Shown: in pieces, positions 49,015 through 58,322 of the stretch
Position numbering within the stretch: position 1 is the first letter of the stretch
Layout: every line of letters begins with the position of its first letter
NCBI RefSeq assembly: GCF_013359685.1
Contig: NZ_JABFMV010000013.1
Coordinates: 1-64,000 of the forward strand
DNA length: 64,000 nucleotides
From: Leifsonia sp. C5G2
GTDB taxonomy: Bacteria > Actinomycetota > Actinomycetes > Actinomycetales > Microbacteriaceae
Reading direction: 5' to 3'
Notes under the pieces: model-generated
Told to the model about the DNA's origin: nothing
Seen by the model: the letters and a program-made list of their open reading frames with translations, nothing else
The model's database searches: none
Translations under genes and position numbers: made by a program

Positions 49015-52000
49015 TTAGAACCAGCCGAAGATGCGGTCCAGCAGGTCGAGCAGCCAGTCGAGCACCGGGATGCCGGTGTGCGGCTTGTCCGCCTTCACCT
49101 TCAGCGTCGTCCAGCCGATCACGTCGCCCGTCGCGCTCTGCACCGACAGCTTGTGCTGGCCGTTGCCGGCGTCCTTCGGGAGCGTGAGCTTCAGGACGCC
49201 GTCCGCCGGCACCTGCACCCAGCCGCCGCCGACGTTCTGCGCCGGCGAGTACAGCCAGACGGAGACCCACTCGCCCGCGTGCGCGGCGCCCACGGTGACG
49301 CGGATCGCCTCACCCGGCTTGTAGGTGTCCTTGTCGACGGTCACCTTGTCCTCGAGCGCCTTCTTGAGCGCCGACTCCTTGGCGGCCTTGGGGTCGGTGC
49401 CCGGCTTCGGGTTCGACGGGGCGTCGGCCACGGCGAGCGGGACGCGGACGACCGTTCCCGAGTCCGGCGCGGTCAGCACCAGCGTGCTGGCGCCTGCCGC
49501 ATCCGCCGGGACCGCGAAGGTCACCGTCGCGTTGCCCGCGGCGTCCACCGGGGCGGAGCCGAGAGCGGCCGAGCCGTTCCAGGTGAGGTCCAGCTTCGTG
49601 TTGGCCGGGCTGCCGAGCGAGGTCAGGTTCAGCTTGGACACCTGGAGGGTGACCTGCTGGCCGCGCTGCAGCGTGCCGGACGGCACCCCGCTGACGCCGA
49701 CGCCGAGCTTCGCGAAGCTGGGCGAGAGCGGGCTGTTCTTCTGGATGTAGGAGATCCAGGCGTCCCGGTCGATCAGTCCGGAGTCCTTGGTGTCCTTTCC
49801 TGCCGCGAAGGCTCGGAAGTTGTCACCGCCCTGGAGCAGGAAGGAGAACGACCCGATGCGGTACGACTTCGCCGGGTCGATCGGCTTCCCGTCCACGATG
49901 ATGCTCGTGATGCGGTCGCCCTCGGCGCGGCTGGCGTCGTAGGTGTACGAGACGTTCTTCGACAGCCCCAGGTTGAGGAACGGCCGGCTCGGCACGGTGC
50001 CGTCGGCGTTGCGCTGCCACTGCTGCTCGAGCGCCTGCTTGAACTGGGCCCCGGTGAGGGTCGTCGTCCACAGGTTGTTCACGAACGGCAGCACCGCGTT
50101 GGCCTGGGCGTAGGTGACGCTGCCGTCGGTGCCGTAGAGCAGCTCCGCGCGGAGGCCGCCCGGGTTGACCACGCCGATCTCGGCGCCGCCGAGTTCCGCC
50201 GGCGACAGGGTCGACACCAGCGAATCGGCGACGAGGTTGCCGAGGGTGGACTCGCTCATCCGGTCGTCACGCGCACCGTTCAGGTAGGCGGTGGTGATGT
50301 CCTTCGTCACCGAGCCGACCTTCTGGTTGCCGATCACCGCCGCGTCGGCGAGCGCCTTGTCGACGATCGTCTTGACCGCCGCGACCCGCGGGTACGCGGA
50401 GACGAGGGCGGCGTCGGCGTCCGTCGTGCGGGCGACGTTCCGGGCGGTGTAGGCGGTGACCGCGTCCGACTCCGGGTCGACCGTCAGCGTGATCTGGCCG
50501 ATGTTCTCGCCGTAGCTGCCGGTCTGGAGGATCGGGCGGGTCTTGCCCGCGACGCCCGGGACCGGGGCATCCCACGCGTACTGCTTGTGCGTGTGGCCGG
50601 TGAAGATCGCCGAGACCTTCGCGCTCGTCTTGGTGACGATGTCGGCGAACGCTCCGCCCACCGCGACCTCCTGGTCGAGCGTCGCACCCTCGGGCGTGCC
50701 GAAGCCGGCGCCCTCGTGGTACTCGGCCACGATCACGTCCGCCTCGCCGTTGGACGTGTCGCCGTCGGTGAGCTGGCCGGCGACACGGTTGACCGCATCC
50801 ACCGGGTCGCCGAAGTCGACCGTGGAGACGCCGCCGGGCGAGACCAGGGTCGGGGTCTCCTCGGTGACCGCGCCGATGACGCCGACCGTCAGGCCGTCGA
50901 CCTGGAAGGTCGCGTACTCGGGCAGGGCCGGGTCCTTCGTGCCCTTCTTGTAGACGTTCGCGCCGAGGTAGGAGAACGTCGCCGCGTCCTTCACACGTCC
51001 GGTGAGGTCGGCGTAACCCTTGTCGAACTCGTGGTTGCCGACCGCGCTCGTCTTGAGGTCGAGGGCGTTCAGCACGTCGAGCGTCGGGATGTCGCCGGCC
51101 GAGGCCGAGGCGAACAGGGAGGCGCCGATGTTGTCGCCCGCGGAGAGGAAGAGCGAGTTGCCCTCGCCCGCCTCCGCGCGGAGCTTCTCGATCGTGCCCG
51201 CGAACTTCACGGTGTTGGCGTCGATCCGGCCGTGGAAGTCGTTGATGTTCATCAGGTTGAGCGTCACCGGCTTCGGCAGGAGCCCGAGGCCCACCACGAT
51301 CGGGTCGTGATCGGAGGACCGGTACGGTCCCGGCTCGTAGAGGTTGGTGACGTTGTAGTTGTAGCGGCTGTACTCCAGCGCCACCGACTCGCCCGAGTTG
51401 ATGTTCCAGACGTCCGCGCCGATGATCGTGCTGTTCAGGGCGGGCGAGGCGAGCACGTGGTCGAGGGACCCGACCGTGCCGCCGAAGGAGTACGTGGCCT
51501 TCGGCGTGCGGGTGCTGACCTGGTCGACGTAGCCGGCGTCGGTCAGGACCTTGATCGGGTCCTCCTTCAGGTACGCGTTGAAGTCGCCGATGAGGAGCAC
51601 CTTGTCGGTCTTCAGCGCCGCCTTGCGCTCGTCGGCGAAGGCCACGAGGGCCTGCGCCTGCTTGACGCGCGAGGCGTTCGAAGCGCCCTGGCCGTCGCCC
51701 TGGTCCGCGTCGGCGCCCGAACCGGAGCCCTTCGACTTGAAGTGGTTCACGATCGCGAGGAACGCGGTGGAGTCCTTCGCGCCGACCTTCTTGAAGGCCT
51801 GCGCGAGCGGCTGGCGGGCGTTGGAGAAGGCCGGGTCGTCGAGGATCTTGGACGCGCCGACCGGCTCGGCGGTCGCCTTCTTGTAGATGAACGCGGTGCG
51901 GATGACGTCCTCGGTCGCCGGCAGGGCCGACGGGGACTTCACGTAGCCCCAGACCTCTCCGCCTGCGGCCGCATTGAGCGCCGCCACGAGGGTGCTGAGG

Positions 52001-53790
52001 GCGGAGTCGCGGTCCTCGCCGAAGCGGGCCGAGTTCTCGATCTCCTCCAGCGAGACGACGTCGGCCGTGAGGCCGTTGATGGCCGAGACGATCTTGTCCT
52101 GCTGGCGCTTCAGGTTCTCCGCGTTCGCGGCGCCGCGGGCGTCGCATCCGCTGTTGACCGTGATGGGGTTGCCGTCGCGGTCGGTGTAGAACGTGCAGCC
52201 GGTCAGCTGGTCACCGGTGGTGGTGAAGTAGTTGAGCACGTTGAAGGTCGCCAGGCGCAGGTCGCCTCCGACGTTCTCCGGGGCCGCCGCGCGGGTGTTG
52301 GTGAACGCCACCGGCTGGACCGCGTCCGCGTTCGCCGGGGTCAGCTCGCCGGTCGGCTGGAACTTCCACGTGTTGTTGCGGTAGTCGAGGATGACCGGCT
52401 TGGTGAACGCGACCGGGGCGCCGACGCGCACCGGGTTCGTGACCGACAGGTACGGAAGCGGCTTCGACTTGTTCGCGTTGCTGAGGAAGTTGGTCGACGC
52501 ACCGTCGTCGAGCGTGACCGCCCGCGCCGCGTTGTCGGCGACGACCGCGGTGTACTCCGCGGTGCCCGGGCGTGCGGCCTCGGTCGGCTGCACGAGCGGC
52601 TTCTCGCCCGCCGCGAGCCCGATCTCACCGTACTGGTTCGCCGAGTAGACATCGGTGACGGTGAACGCGCCCTGCGGGGCGACGAGCATGCCCTCTAGGC
52701 TCTCGCGCTGCGCCGCCGTCGCCGGCAGGCCGACAGTCGCCGGCACCGGTGCGGTGACGGTCGAGGCGTCGAGCTTGGTCACGCCGGTCGCGGTGATCTC
52801 GGTGAGCCCGTTGAACTCGCTGACCGCTCCGGTGACCTTCACGTAGTCGCCCGCGGCGACCTGTCCCGCGAAGGACGAGCCGAAGACGAAGACGGCGTCC
52901 GACGCGGTGTGCGTCGCGAGGTCGACCGCGCCGCCGGTGCCCGGGGTCTGGATGTAGAAGCCGTTGAAGCCGCCGGTCGCGTACTGCGCGGTCACGACGC
53001 CGGCCGTGGTCACCGTGGTGCCCGCCTTCGGGCTGGTGTCGCCGGTGCCCTGGATCTCGGCGATCGGGGTCGTGGTGCCGTCGCCCGGGGTTCCGGGGTC
53101 GCCGGTGCCGGGGTCGCCCGTTCCCGGGTCGCCGGGCGCCGATGCCGCGTTCTGCGGGGTGATCGTCGCGCTCAGGGTGAAGTCGGCACTGTTGTCGTCG
53201 GTGTCCTTCGCGTTCGTGCGCACCAGCGACTTCACATCGGTGTTGCCGGTGGGCGCTGTCGCCTTCACGGTCTCGAACGTGTTGGAGGTGCCGTAGCCGA
53301 GGAGGTCGGCGACGCTCGCGTTCCCGGTCACCGAACCCGTCGGCAGGGCGAGCGCGGAGGCCGTCTTGGCCAGGATGAGCGTGCCCGTCGTCCCGCTCGG
53401 GTTCAGGGCGTTGCTCGCCACGTCCGGCGTCGGCAGGGCCTGGCCGTTCGAGCCGTTGGAGCCGCCGCCGACCAGGTAGTAGCCCTTCGCGCCGATCGAG
53501 CCGGTCAGCGGGACGACGCCGGTCGAGGCGGCCGTGCCGGTCGCCGGGCGGTACTGGAGGCTCCAGCCGGCCAGGCTGACCGCGCTGTCGCCCGGGTTGT
53601 AGAGCTCTACGAACTTGTTCGTGAAGGCCGCCCCGGCGCTGCCGCCGGAGAGGTAGGCCTCGTTGATGACGACACCGCTGCCGTCCGTGCTGGCGAGCGC
53701 GGGGGTCGCGACGAGCGCACCGGCTGCGAGGCCGGCTCCCGCGATGGCGGCGGCCGCGGCGCGCGCCAGCCTGCCGAATCTGGTTGACAT
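49015..53790 (-). CDS. Secreted multidomain nuclease/5'-nucleotidase
   Basis: The 1591-residue exported protein has a Sec signal (cut after ATPALA, about residue 34), a lamin-tail-like domain (about 35-180), a Gly/Asp/Pro linker, an OB-like domain, an ExeM/NucH-type endonuclease (LATFNVLNYF, SLEEIEN, LLIGDFNAYL, SSDHDPIVVG), then a complete 5'-nucleotidase (NINDFHGRID, SAGDN, GNHEFDKG, GHTHKQ, and the C domain STLGNLVADSL). The tail has Ig-like domains and no sorting signal. It probably degrades extracellular DNA to nucleosides and phosphate. GAGGAG fixes ATG at 53790. Confidence 0.93.
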   Translation of the reverse strand: MSTRFGRLARAAAAAIAGAGLAAGALVATPALASTDGSGVVINEAYLSGGSAGAAFTNKFVELYNPGDSAVSLAGWSLQYRPATGTAASTGVVPLTGSIGAKGYYLVGGGSNGSNGQALPTPDVASNALNPSGTTGTLILAKTASALALPTGSVTGNASVADLLGYGTSNTFETVKATAPTGNTDVKSLVRTNAKDTDDNSADFTLSATITPQNAASAPGDPGTGDPGTGDPGTPGDGTTTPIAEIQGTGDTSPKAGTTVTTAGVVTAQYATGGFNGFYIQTPGTGGAVDLATHTASDAVFVFGSSFAGQVAAGDYVKVTGAVSEFNGLTEITATGVTKLDASTVTAPVPATVGLPATAAQRESLEGMLVAPQGAFTVTDVYSANQYGEIGLAAGEKPLVQPTEAARPGTAEYTAVVADNAARAVTLDDGASTNFLSNANKSKPLPYLSVTNPVRVGAPVAFTKPVILDYRNNTWKFQPTGELTPANADAVQPVAFTNTRAAAPENVGGDLRLATFNVLNYFTTTGDQLTGCTFYTDRDGNPITVNSGCDARGAANAENLKRQQDKIVSAINGLTADVVSLEEIENSARFGEDRDSALSTLVAALNAAAGGEVWGYVKSPSALPATEDVIRTAFIYKKATAEPVGASKILDDPAFSNARQPLAQAFKKVGAKDSTAFLAIVNHFKSKGSGSGADADQGDGQGASNASRVKQAQALVAFADERKAALKTDKVLLIGDFNAYLKEDPIKVLTDAGYVDQVSTRTPKATYSFGGTVGSLDHVLASPALNSTIIGADVWNINSGESVALEYSRYNYNVTNLYEPGPYRSSDHDPIVVGLGLLPKPVTLNLMNINDFHGRIDANTVKFAGTIEKLRAEAGEGNSLFLSAGDNIGASLFASASAGDIPTLDVLNALDLKTSAVGNHEFDKGYADLTGRVKDAATFSYLGANVYKKGTKDPALPEYATFQVDGLTVGVIGAVTEETPTLVSPGGVSTVDFGDPVDAVNRVAGQLTDGDTSNGEADVIVAEYHEGAGFGTPEGATLDQEVAVGGAFADIVTKTSAKVSAIFTGHTHKQYAWDAPVPGVAGKTRPILQTGSYGENIGQITLTVDPESDAVTAYTARNVARTTDADAALVSAYPRVAAVKTIVDKALADAAVIGNQKVGSVTKDITTAYLNGARDDRMSESTLGNLVADSLVSTLSPAELGGAEIGVVNPGGLRAELLYGTDGSVTYAQANAVLPFVNNLWTTTLTGAQFKQALEQQWQRNADGTVPSRPFLNLGLSKNVSYTYDASRAEGDRITSIIVDGKPIDPAKSYRIGSFSFLLQGGDNFRAFAAGKDTKDSGLIDRDAWISYIQKNSPLSPSFAKLGVGVSGVPSGTLQRGQQVTLQVSKLNLTSLGSPANTKLDLTWNGSAALGSAPVDAAGNATVTFAVPADAAGASTLVLTAPDSGTVVRVPLAVADAPSNPKPGTDPKAAKESALKKALEDKVTVDKDTYKPGEAIRVTVGAAHAGEWVSVWLYSPAQNVGGGWVQVPADGVLKLTLPKDAGNGQHKLSVQSATGDVIGWTTLKVKADKPHTGIPVLDWLLDLLDRIFGWF

Positions 53791-53957
53791 TGTTCTCCTC
53801 GGTCGGTGAGGTGCGTGGGATGAGTCCGCGGCCAACGTAGAGAATCCGTCGAACGGGACTGTTTCTCGTGTGTGAACGTACAGAAAACTCGTTCGGGGGT
53901 AGACCGCTCATTTGAGCACCGCACGGGGGCTCCCGCCGATGCGCCATGATGAGAGGC

Positions 53958-54833
53958 ATGCGGATCGACGAGATCGCCCACTTCCGGGCCCTGGCCGCGG
54001 AGGGTCATCCCGCCCTTGCCGCCGAGACCCTCGGCGTCTCCCAGTCGACCCTCACGCGCTCGCTGGCCCGGTTGGAGCAGGAGATGGGGGTCGAGCTGTT
54101 CGACCGTCGCCGCGGGCACCTGGAACTGAACCAGTACGGCGAGATCCTGCTCGCCCACGCCGTCAGAGCCGAGTCGGAGCTGGAGAACGCCCGCGCCCGC
54201 ATCGCGGCCCTGCGCGACCCGTCCGGCGGGACCGTGTCCATCGGCTACGTGTCGTCGTTCGGCGGCTGGCTCATCCCGCGCGTGATCAGCGAGTACCGCG
54301 CACTGTTCCCGGACATCCGGTTCGTGCTGAGCGGCGGCACGGCCGACACCGTGCTCGACGCGCTGCGCGACGGCGCCTCCGACGTGGCGTTCCTCAGCCC
54401 CGACCCGCGCGACCCCGAGATCGAGTGGCTGCCGCTCACCGCCGAGCGGCTGGTGCTCGGCGTTCCCGCGGGGCATCCGCTCGCCGAGCGGGACGCCGTG
54501 AGCGTGCCCGACCTCGACCCCTACGATCTGGTGGCCCTGCGCACCGGGTCCGGCCTCCGGCACATCGCGGACGCCTACTTCGCCGCCCACGGGGTCGTCA
54601 TGGATCCGGTGATCGAGGTGAGCGAGCTGTCCACGCTGCGAGGGCTGGTGCGGGACGCGGTCGGTGTCGCCCTCATCCCGGACACCCCCGCCGAGCCCGG
54701 GATCGTGGCCGTGCCGCTGCGCGACGAGGCCACCCGCATCATCGGTCTCGCCCGCAACCGCACCCGGTCGCAGTCGGCCGCGGCGGAGCAGTTCGCCCGC
54801 TTCGTGCACGAGGAGCTCGACTCACTCGGCTGA
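53958..54833 (+). CDS. LysR-family transcriptional regulator
   Basis: The 291-residue regulator has an N-terminal winged helix (IAHFRALAAEGHPALAAETL, then GVSQSTLTRSLARLEQEMGVE) and a two-lobed effector domain (SIGYVSSFGGWLIPRVISEY, ALRDGASDVAFLSPDP). An ATG four codons upstream (53946) is also possible. It is divergent from the nuclease gene across about 165 bases, so the nuclease may be a target. Confidence 0.92.
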   Translation: MRIDEIAHFRALAAEGHPALAAETLGVSQSTLTRSLARLEQEMGVELFDRRRGHLELNQYGEILLAHAVRAESELENARARIAALRDPSGGTVSIGYVSSFGGWLIPRVISEYRALFPDIRFVLSGGTADTVLDALRDGASDVAFLSPDPRDPEIEWLPLTAERLVLGVPAGHPLAERDAVSVPDLDPYDLVALRTGSGLRHIADAYFAAHGVVMDPVIEVSELSTLRGLVRDAVGVALIPDTPAEPGIVAVPLRDEATRIIGLARNRTRSQSAAAEQFARFVHEELDSLG

Positions 54834-54973
54834 GCCCCGTCGAGGGGACGCAATCGCGCCGGGCCACCGCCAATGGAGGACACGCCACGTCACGAAAGAC
54901 GCACAGGTCGCTCCCATGCGATTGACTGTGCCCGCTCCACCTCACCGACCATGTGGCTTGGAAAGGACTCCTC

Positions 54974-55450
54974 GTGACGTCTCCGCAGTATCAGCCCGCC
55001 CCGCCCGCACAGGGCGGCACCGGCGAGACCCCGCTCTGGGCCCCGCTCTACGGCGCCTCGCTCCCCCAGGCGTTCCAGCGGTTCTTCAAGAAGTACGCGG
55101 ACTTCAGCGGCCGCGCCAGCCGCAGCGAGTACTGGTGGTGGTACCTCGTCAGCTTCCTGGTCACGCTCGCCCTGGAACTGCTGGCCCTCGCGCTCGGCGG
55201 CCGGGGCACCTTCGTCAACGCCGACGGGGCGTCGACACCCGGCCCGTTGTTCTGGGTGCCGAGTCTGCTCATCCTCGTCTGGACATTCGGGACGCTGGTG
55301 CCGTATCTCTCGCTCACCTGGCGCCGCCTGCACGACGCCAACCTGCCGGGGCCTCTGTTCTTCCTCGGCTTCATCCCGTTCGTCCTGCTCATCCTCACGC
55401 TGCTGCCCTCCAAGCCCGAGGGCGCGCGCTTCGACCGTCCGCGCGCCTAG
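54974..55450 (+). CDS. DUF805 membrane protein
   Basis: The 158-residue protein has the DUF805 pattern: KKYADFSGRASRSEYWWWYL, about three membrane helices and the RRLHDANLPGPLFFL motif near the last helix. Function is unknown. The GTG at 54974 is preceded by AAAGGA at a good distance, so the frame to 54953 is not used. The LysR gene ends about 140 bases upstream. Confidence 0.9.
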   Translation: MTSPQYQPAPPAQGGTGETPLWAPLYGASLPQAFQRFFKKYADFSGRASRSEYWWWYLVSFLVTLALELLALALGGRGTFVNADGASTPGPLFWVPSLLILVWTFGTLVPYLSLTWRRLHDANLPGPLFFLGFIPFVLLILTLLPSKPEGARFDRPRA

Positions 55451-55469
55451 CGCGGACCGGGCCGGCGCC

Positions 55470-55952
55470 TCAGCAGGAGTCGGCCCACAGCCGGCGCGGC
55501 CGCTCGGGGTCGGTGTCGTCCAGCAGGACGGACGCGACCTCGCGCGGCGCGCCGAGCGGGTCCTTCTGGCCGGTCGTCACGAACGACCAGTCGGGGCTCC
55601 GCTCCGGGTCGTGCTCGACCCATAACGAGAAGTTCCAGAAGCCGCGGAAGTCCGGCCCGAGCAGGCCCGGCCCGTCGACGACGAGCACCGCGTCGCGCGA
55701 TCGGAACGGCGCGATCACGTCCGTGCGGAAGCCGTCGGCGCCGGTCTCCGGCCGGAGCGTCGCCCGCTCCGCCTCCTGATCCGCGTCGCGCAGCGCCGCC
55801 GCGAACCCGTCCGCGATCCGGCCCGCATCGGCGGCCGGCACCCCGGTGACCGCGACGAACCGGGGGCCGTGCGTGTAGTGCTGCAGGAACTCCCGGGCCA
55901 CCTCCGCGAAGAACTCCCGCGTCCCGGTGCCCACTTCGCCCGTCTCGCTCAT
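55470..55952 (-). CDS. Unknown protein, possibly degenerate uridine kinase-like
   Basis: The 160-residue protein is not firmly recognised. Its order of elements resembles uridine kinases: RFVAVTGVPAADAGR in the place of a P-loop, then AVLVVDGPGLLGPDFRGFWN like the second conserved block. The P-loop Gly-Lys-Ser/Thr is absent, so ATP binding of the usual kind is unlikely. GGAGG lies seven bases before ATG 55952; in-frame ATG 55979 is a possible longer start. Confidence 0.5.
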   Translation of the reverse strand: MSETGEVGTGTREFFAEVAREFLQHYTHGPRFVAVTGVPAADAGRIADGFAAALRDADQEAERATLRPETGADGFRTDVIAPFRSRDAVLVVDGPGLLGPDFRGFWNFSLWVEHDPERSPDWSFVTTGQKDPLGAPREVASVLLDDTDPERPRRLWADSC

Positions 55953-56027
55953 CGCGCTCCCTCCGTCGGCGTCCGACATCCGGAACGCTACGCGCCCGCC
56001 GCCCATTCCGGCACCGCGCGCCGGCGA

Positions 56028-56393
56028 TCAGTCGTTGCGGTCGAGCCGCCCGATGGACTTCCCCGACGAGTCGTACATCGTCATGATGTTGCCGTCGACC
56101 GTGCCCTTCTCGGCCTTCGACATCCACGTGTTCACGTCGCTGCACTGCTTCTGGGTCATCGCCGCCGTGCCCAGTTCGATGGTGTTGCCGGAGATCGTGC
56201 CCTTCCCGGTCATCGTGTTGCAGCCGTCCGACCCGCTGTACGAGCCGTCGGAGTTGACGATCAGGTTCGGCTGCCCCGGGTCGGTGCTGCCCCACTTGCC
56301 CGAGACGTCCGTGCCCCCCTGCGGGCTGGTGCACGCCGTGAGGAGGAGGGCGGCGAAGAGGGCCGTCACGCCGGCCGTGCGCATCCTGTTCAT
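56028..56393 (-). CDS. Small META-like lipoprotein
   Basis: The 121-residue protein has a lipoprotein signal with lipobox LTAC (Cys at about residue 20) followed by one small beta domain: GKWGSTDPGQPNLIVN, GSDGCNTMTGKGTISGN and a Cys later in QKQCSDVNTWM. This fits META/HslJ-like or META-related lipoproteins. Its function outside the membrane is unknown. It is divergent from the TelA gene. Confidence 0.7.
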   Translation of the reverse strand: MNRMRTAGVTALFAALLLTACTSPQGGTDVSGKWGSTDPGQPNLIVNSDGSYSGSDGCNTMTGKGTISGNTIELGTAAMTQKQCSDVNTWMSKAEKGTVDGNIMTMYDSSGKSIGRLDRND

Positions 56394-56539
56394 GGCCCCG
56401 GAGGGTACGCGTGGCGTGGATGATGTGGCTAGACACGACCGACGTCCGCCCTGAGTGTTCCCTGCGACCCCTGCCCATGCGGTCAGATCGCGATATATCG
56501 TGTCAGCACCGACTGTCGCCGTGTGGGGAGGAGCAGCGC

Positions 56540-57712
56540 ATGAACATCGCACCGGAGGAACCGTTGCGGCCGCCGGAGGCCGTGCCGGAGCTGCCGGAGG
56601 ACCAGGCCGTCGGCATGGTCGCCGTGTCGCCCGAGCGCGAGGCCGAACTGGAGACGCGGGCGCGCGACTTCATCCGCGAGCTCGCCGCCGCCGAGCCGGG
56701 CAGCGATGCGTTCACCCGCAAGATCGTCGGCTTCTCGCACCTCGGCGACACCGAGATGCGAGCGTCGAGCGACGCCTCCCGCCAGCTGCTCGACCGGCCC
56801 GCCGCGTCGCTCGCCGCCGCCCGCGGCAAGCAGATCAAGACGGACCCGCAGTACGGCGTCATCCGGACGCTGCAAGAGCTGCGGGCGACCGTCAGCGACT
56901 TCGACCCGCAGCACCTCACCGGCCGCAACCGGATGCTCGCGCGGATGCCCGGCGGCCGCCGCCTGCGCGCCTACGTGCAGCGCTTCGAGTCGGCGCAGAA
57001 GCAGCTCGACGGCATCGTCGCCGCGCTCGACCACGGCGAGGAGTGGCTGCGCCGCGACAACGTCGAGATCGAGAAGGAGCGCGCGGCCCTCTGGAAGACG
57101 ACAGAGCGGCTCAACGAGTACGTCGTGCTGGCCGCCGCGCTCGACCGCGCCACGGTCGAGGCCGCCGCGGACCTGCGCATGACCGACCCCGACCGCGCGA
57201 CGCTGCTGGAGAAGGAGGCGCTGTTCCCCATCCGCCAGCGCCGCCAGGACCTGACCACCCAGATCGCCGTCTCCGTGCAGGCCTACCTCGCGCTCGACGT
57301 GATCAAGAAGAACAACGTCGAACTCATCAAGGGCGTCGACCGGGCCAAGACGACGACCGTCTCCGCGCTGCGCACCGCGGTCGTGGTCGCGCAGGCACTG
57401 GAGAACCAGCGCCTGGTCATCGACCAGCTGTCCGCGCTGCACCAGAGCACGAACGCGCTCATCGGCCGCACCGGCGAGGTGCTGCGCACCCAGACCGAGC
57501 AGGTGCAGAAGGAGCAGACCTCGTCGGCCGTCGACGTGGAGGTGCTGCAGCGCGCCTTCGACGACGTCTTCGCGACGATGGACTGCATCGACACCTACCG
57601 GAACGAGGCGATCGGCAGCATGGAGCGGACGGTGGATGCGCTCGACCAGCAGATCGCGCGCTCGCGGCAGTACCTGCGCCGGTCGCGGCCGACGACGGAA
57701 CGGAGGCCGTGA
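56540..57712 (+). CDS. TelA-like toxic anion resistance family protein
   Basis: The 390-residue all-helical protein matches the TelA family, with long coiled coils from about residue 90 to 370 (GRNRMLARMPGGRRL, EWLRRDNVEIEKERAALWKT, YLALDVIKKNNVELIKGVDR). Family members are named for tellurite resistance, but their real role is uncertain and often tied to envelope stress. GGGAGGAG is six bases before the ATG. A CGATATATCG palindrome (56491-56500) lies in the promoter region. The next gene overlaps by one base. Confidence 0.9.
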   Translation: MNIAPEEPLRPPEAVPELPEDQAVGMVAVSPEREAELETRARDFIRELAAAEPGSDAFTRKIVGFSHLGDTEMRASSDASRQLLDRPAASLAAARGKQIKTDPQYGVIRTLQELRATVSDFDPQHLTGRNRMLARMPGGRRLRAYVQRFESAQKQLDGIVAALDHGEEWLRRDNVEIEKERAALWKTTERLNEYVVLAAALDRATVEAAADLRMTDPDRATLLEKEALFPIRQRRQDLTTQIAVSVQAYLALDVIKKNNVELIKGVDRAKTTTVSALRTAVVVAQALENQRLVIDQLSALHQSTNALIGRTGEVLRTQTEQVQKEQTSSAVDVEVLQRAFDDVFATMDCIDTYRNEAIGSMERTVDALDQQIARSRQYLRRSRPTTERRP

Positions 57713-58104
57713 TGCCCATGGAGCGGCTGTTCCGGATGAGCTTCGCGAGCATCCATCCCCTCTACGTGGCGAAGGTGGAGCGCAAGGGCCGCAGCGCCGA
57801 CGACGTCGACACCGTCATCTGCTGGCTGACCGGCTACGACCGGGACGGGCTGCGCGCCGCGATCGACGACGGCCGCGACCTCGAGACCTTCTTCGCCGAG
57901 GCGCCGCGGATGAACCCGGACGCGTCGCTGATCACCGGCGTCATCTGCGGGGTGCGCGTGGAGGAGATCGAGGACCCGCTCACGCAGCGCATCCGCTACA
58001 TGGACAAGCTCGTGGACGAGGTGGCCCGCGGCAAGAAGATGTCGTCGATCCTCCGCGGCGCGAACGCGGGCGCCGCCCTGGCCGACGGCGCCACCGGCCG
58101 CTAG
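57712..58104 (+). CDS. DUF2200 protein
   Basis: The 130-residue protein fits DUF2200: LFRMSFASIHPLYVAKVERK, then DVDTVICWLTGYD, FFAEAPRMNP, ITGVICGVRVEEIEDPL and IRYMDKLVDEVARGK. Function is not known. Its ATG shares a base with the TelA stop, so the two are likely coupled. An ATG two codons later is an alternative. Confidence 0.88.
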   Translation: MPMERLFRMSFASIHPLYVAKVERKGRSADDVDTVICWLTGYDRDGLRAAIDDGRDLETFFAEAPRMNPDASLITGVICGVRVEEIEDPLTQRIRYMDKLVDEVARGKKMSSILRGANAGAALADGATGR

Positions 58105-58148
58105 CCTCGCAGCAGGCGGCCGCCCCGGGCCGCGGATCGGAGGACATC

Positions 58149-58322
58149 GTGGACGACCTTCGCGGTTCGGCGAACGAACGCCTCGCCCGCCTCGACTCGG
58201 TGGTGGCCGGCGGCGAGACGTCGGAGGAGTGGCTGATCCGCCAGCTCCGCGCGGCCCTGCTGGAGCTCTCGGAACTGGAGCCGGTGGTCGACGCGGAGCA
58301 GGACCGGCGCGAGGACTACTGA
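58149..58322 (+). CDS. Small acidic protein, 57 residues
   Basis: This short frame starts at GTG 58149 with GGAGG five bases before it. The product is acidic and probably one long helix ([30 protein letters not shown]). Evidence that it is a real gene is its ribosome site, codon use and a decayed second copy at 61190-61338. The role is unknown. It follows DUF2200 by 44 bases and overlaps the convergent oxidoreductase gene by seven. Confidence 0.72.
   Translation: MDDLRGSANERLARLDSVVAGGETSEEWLIRQLRAALLELSELEPVVDAEQDRREDY

Noticed and set aside
53084-53135. Short tandem repeat as a possible CRISPR or satellite
   Set aside because: It encodes the GDPGT-type linker of the nuclease and is a protein-level repeat, with no spacers.
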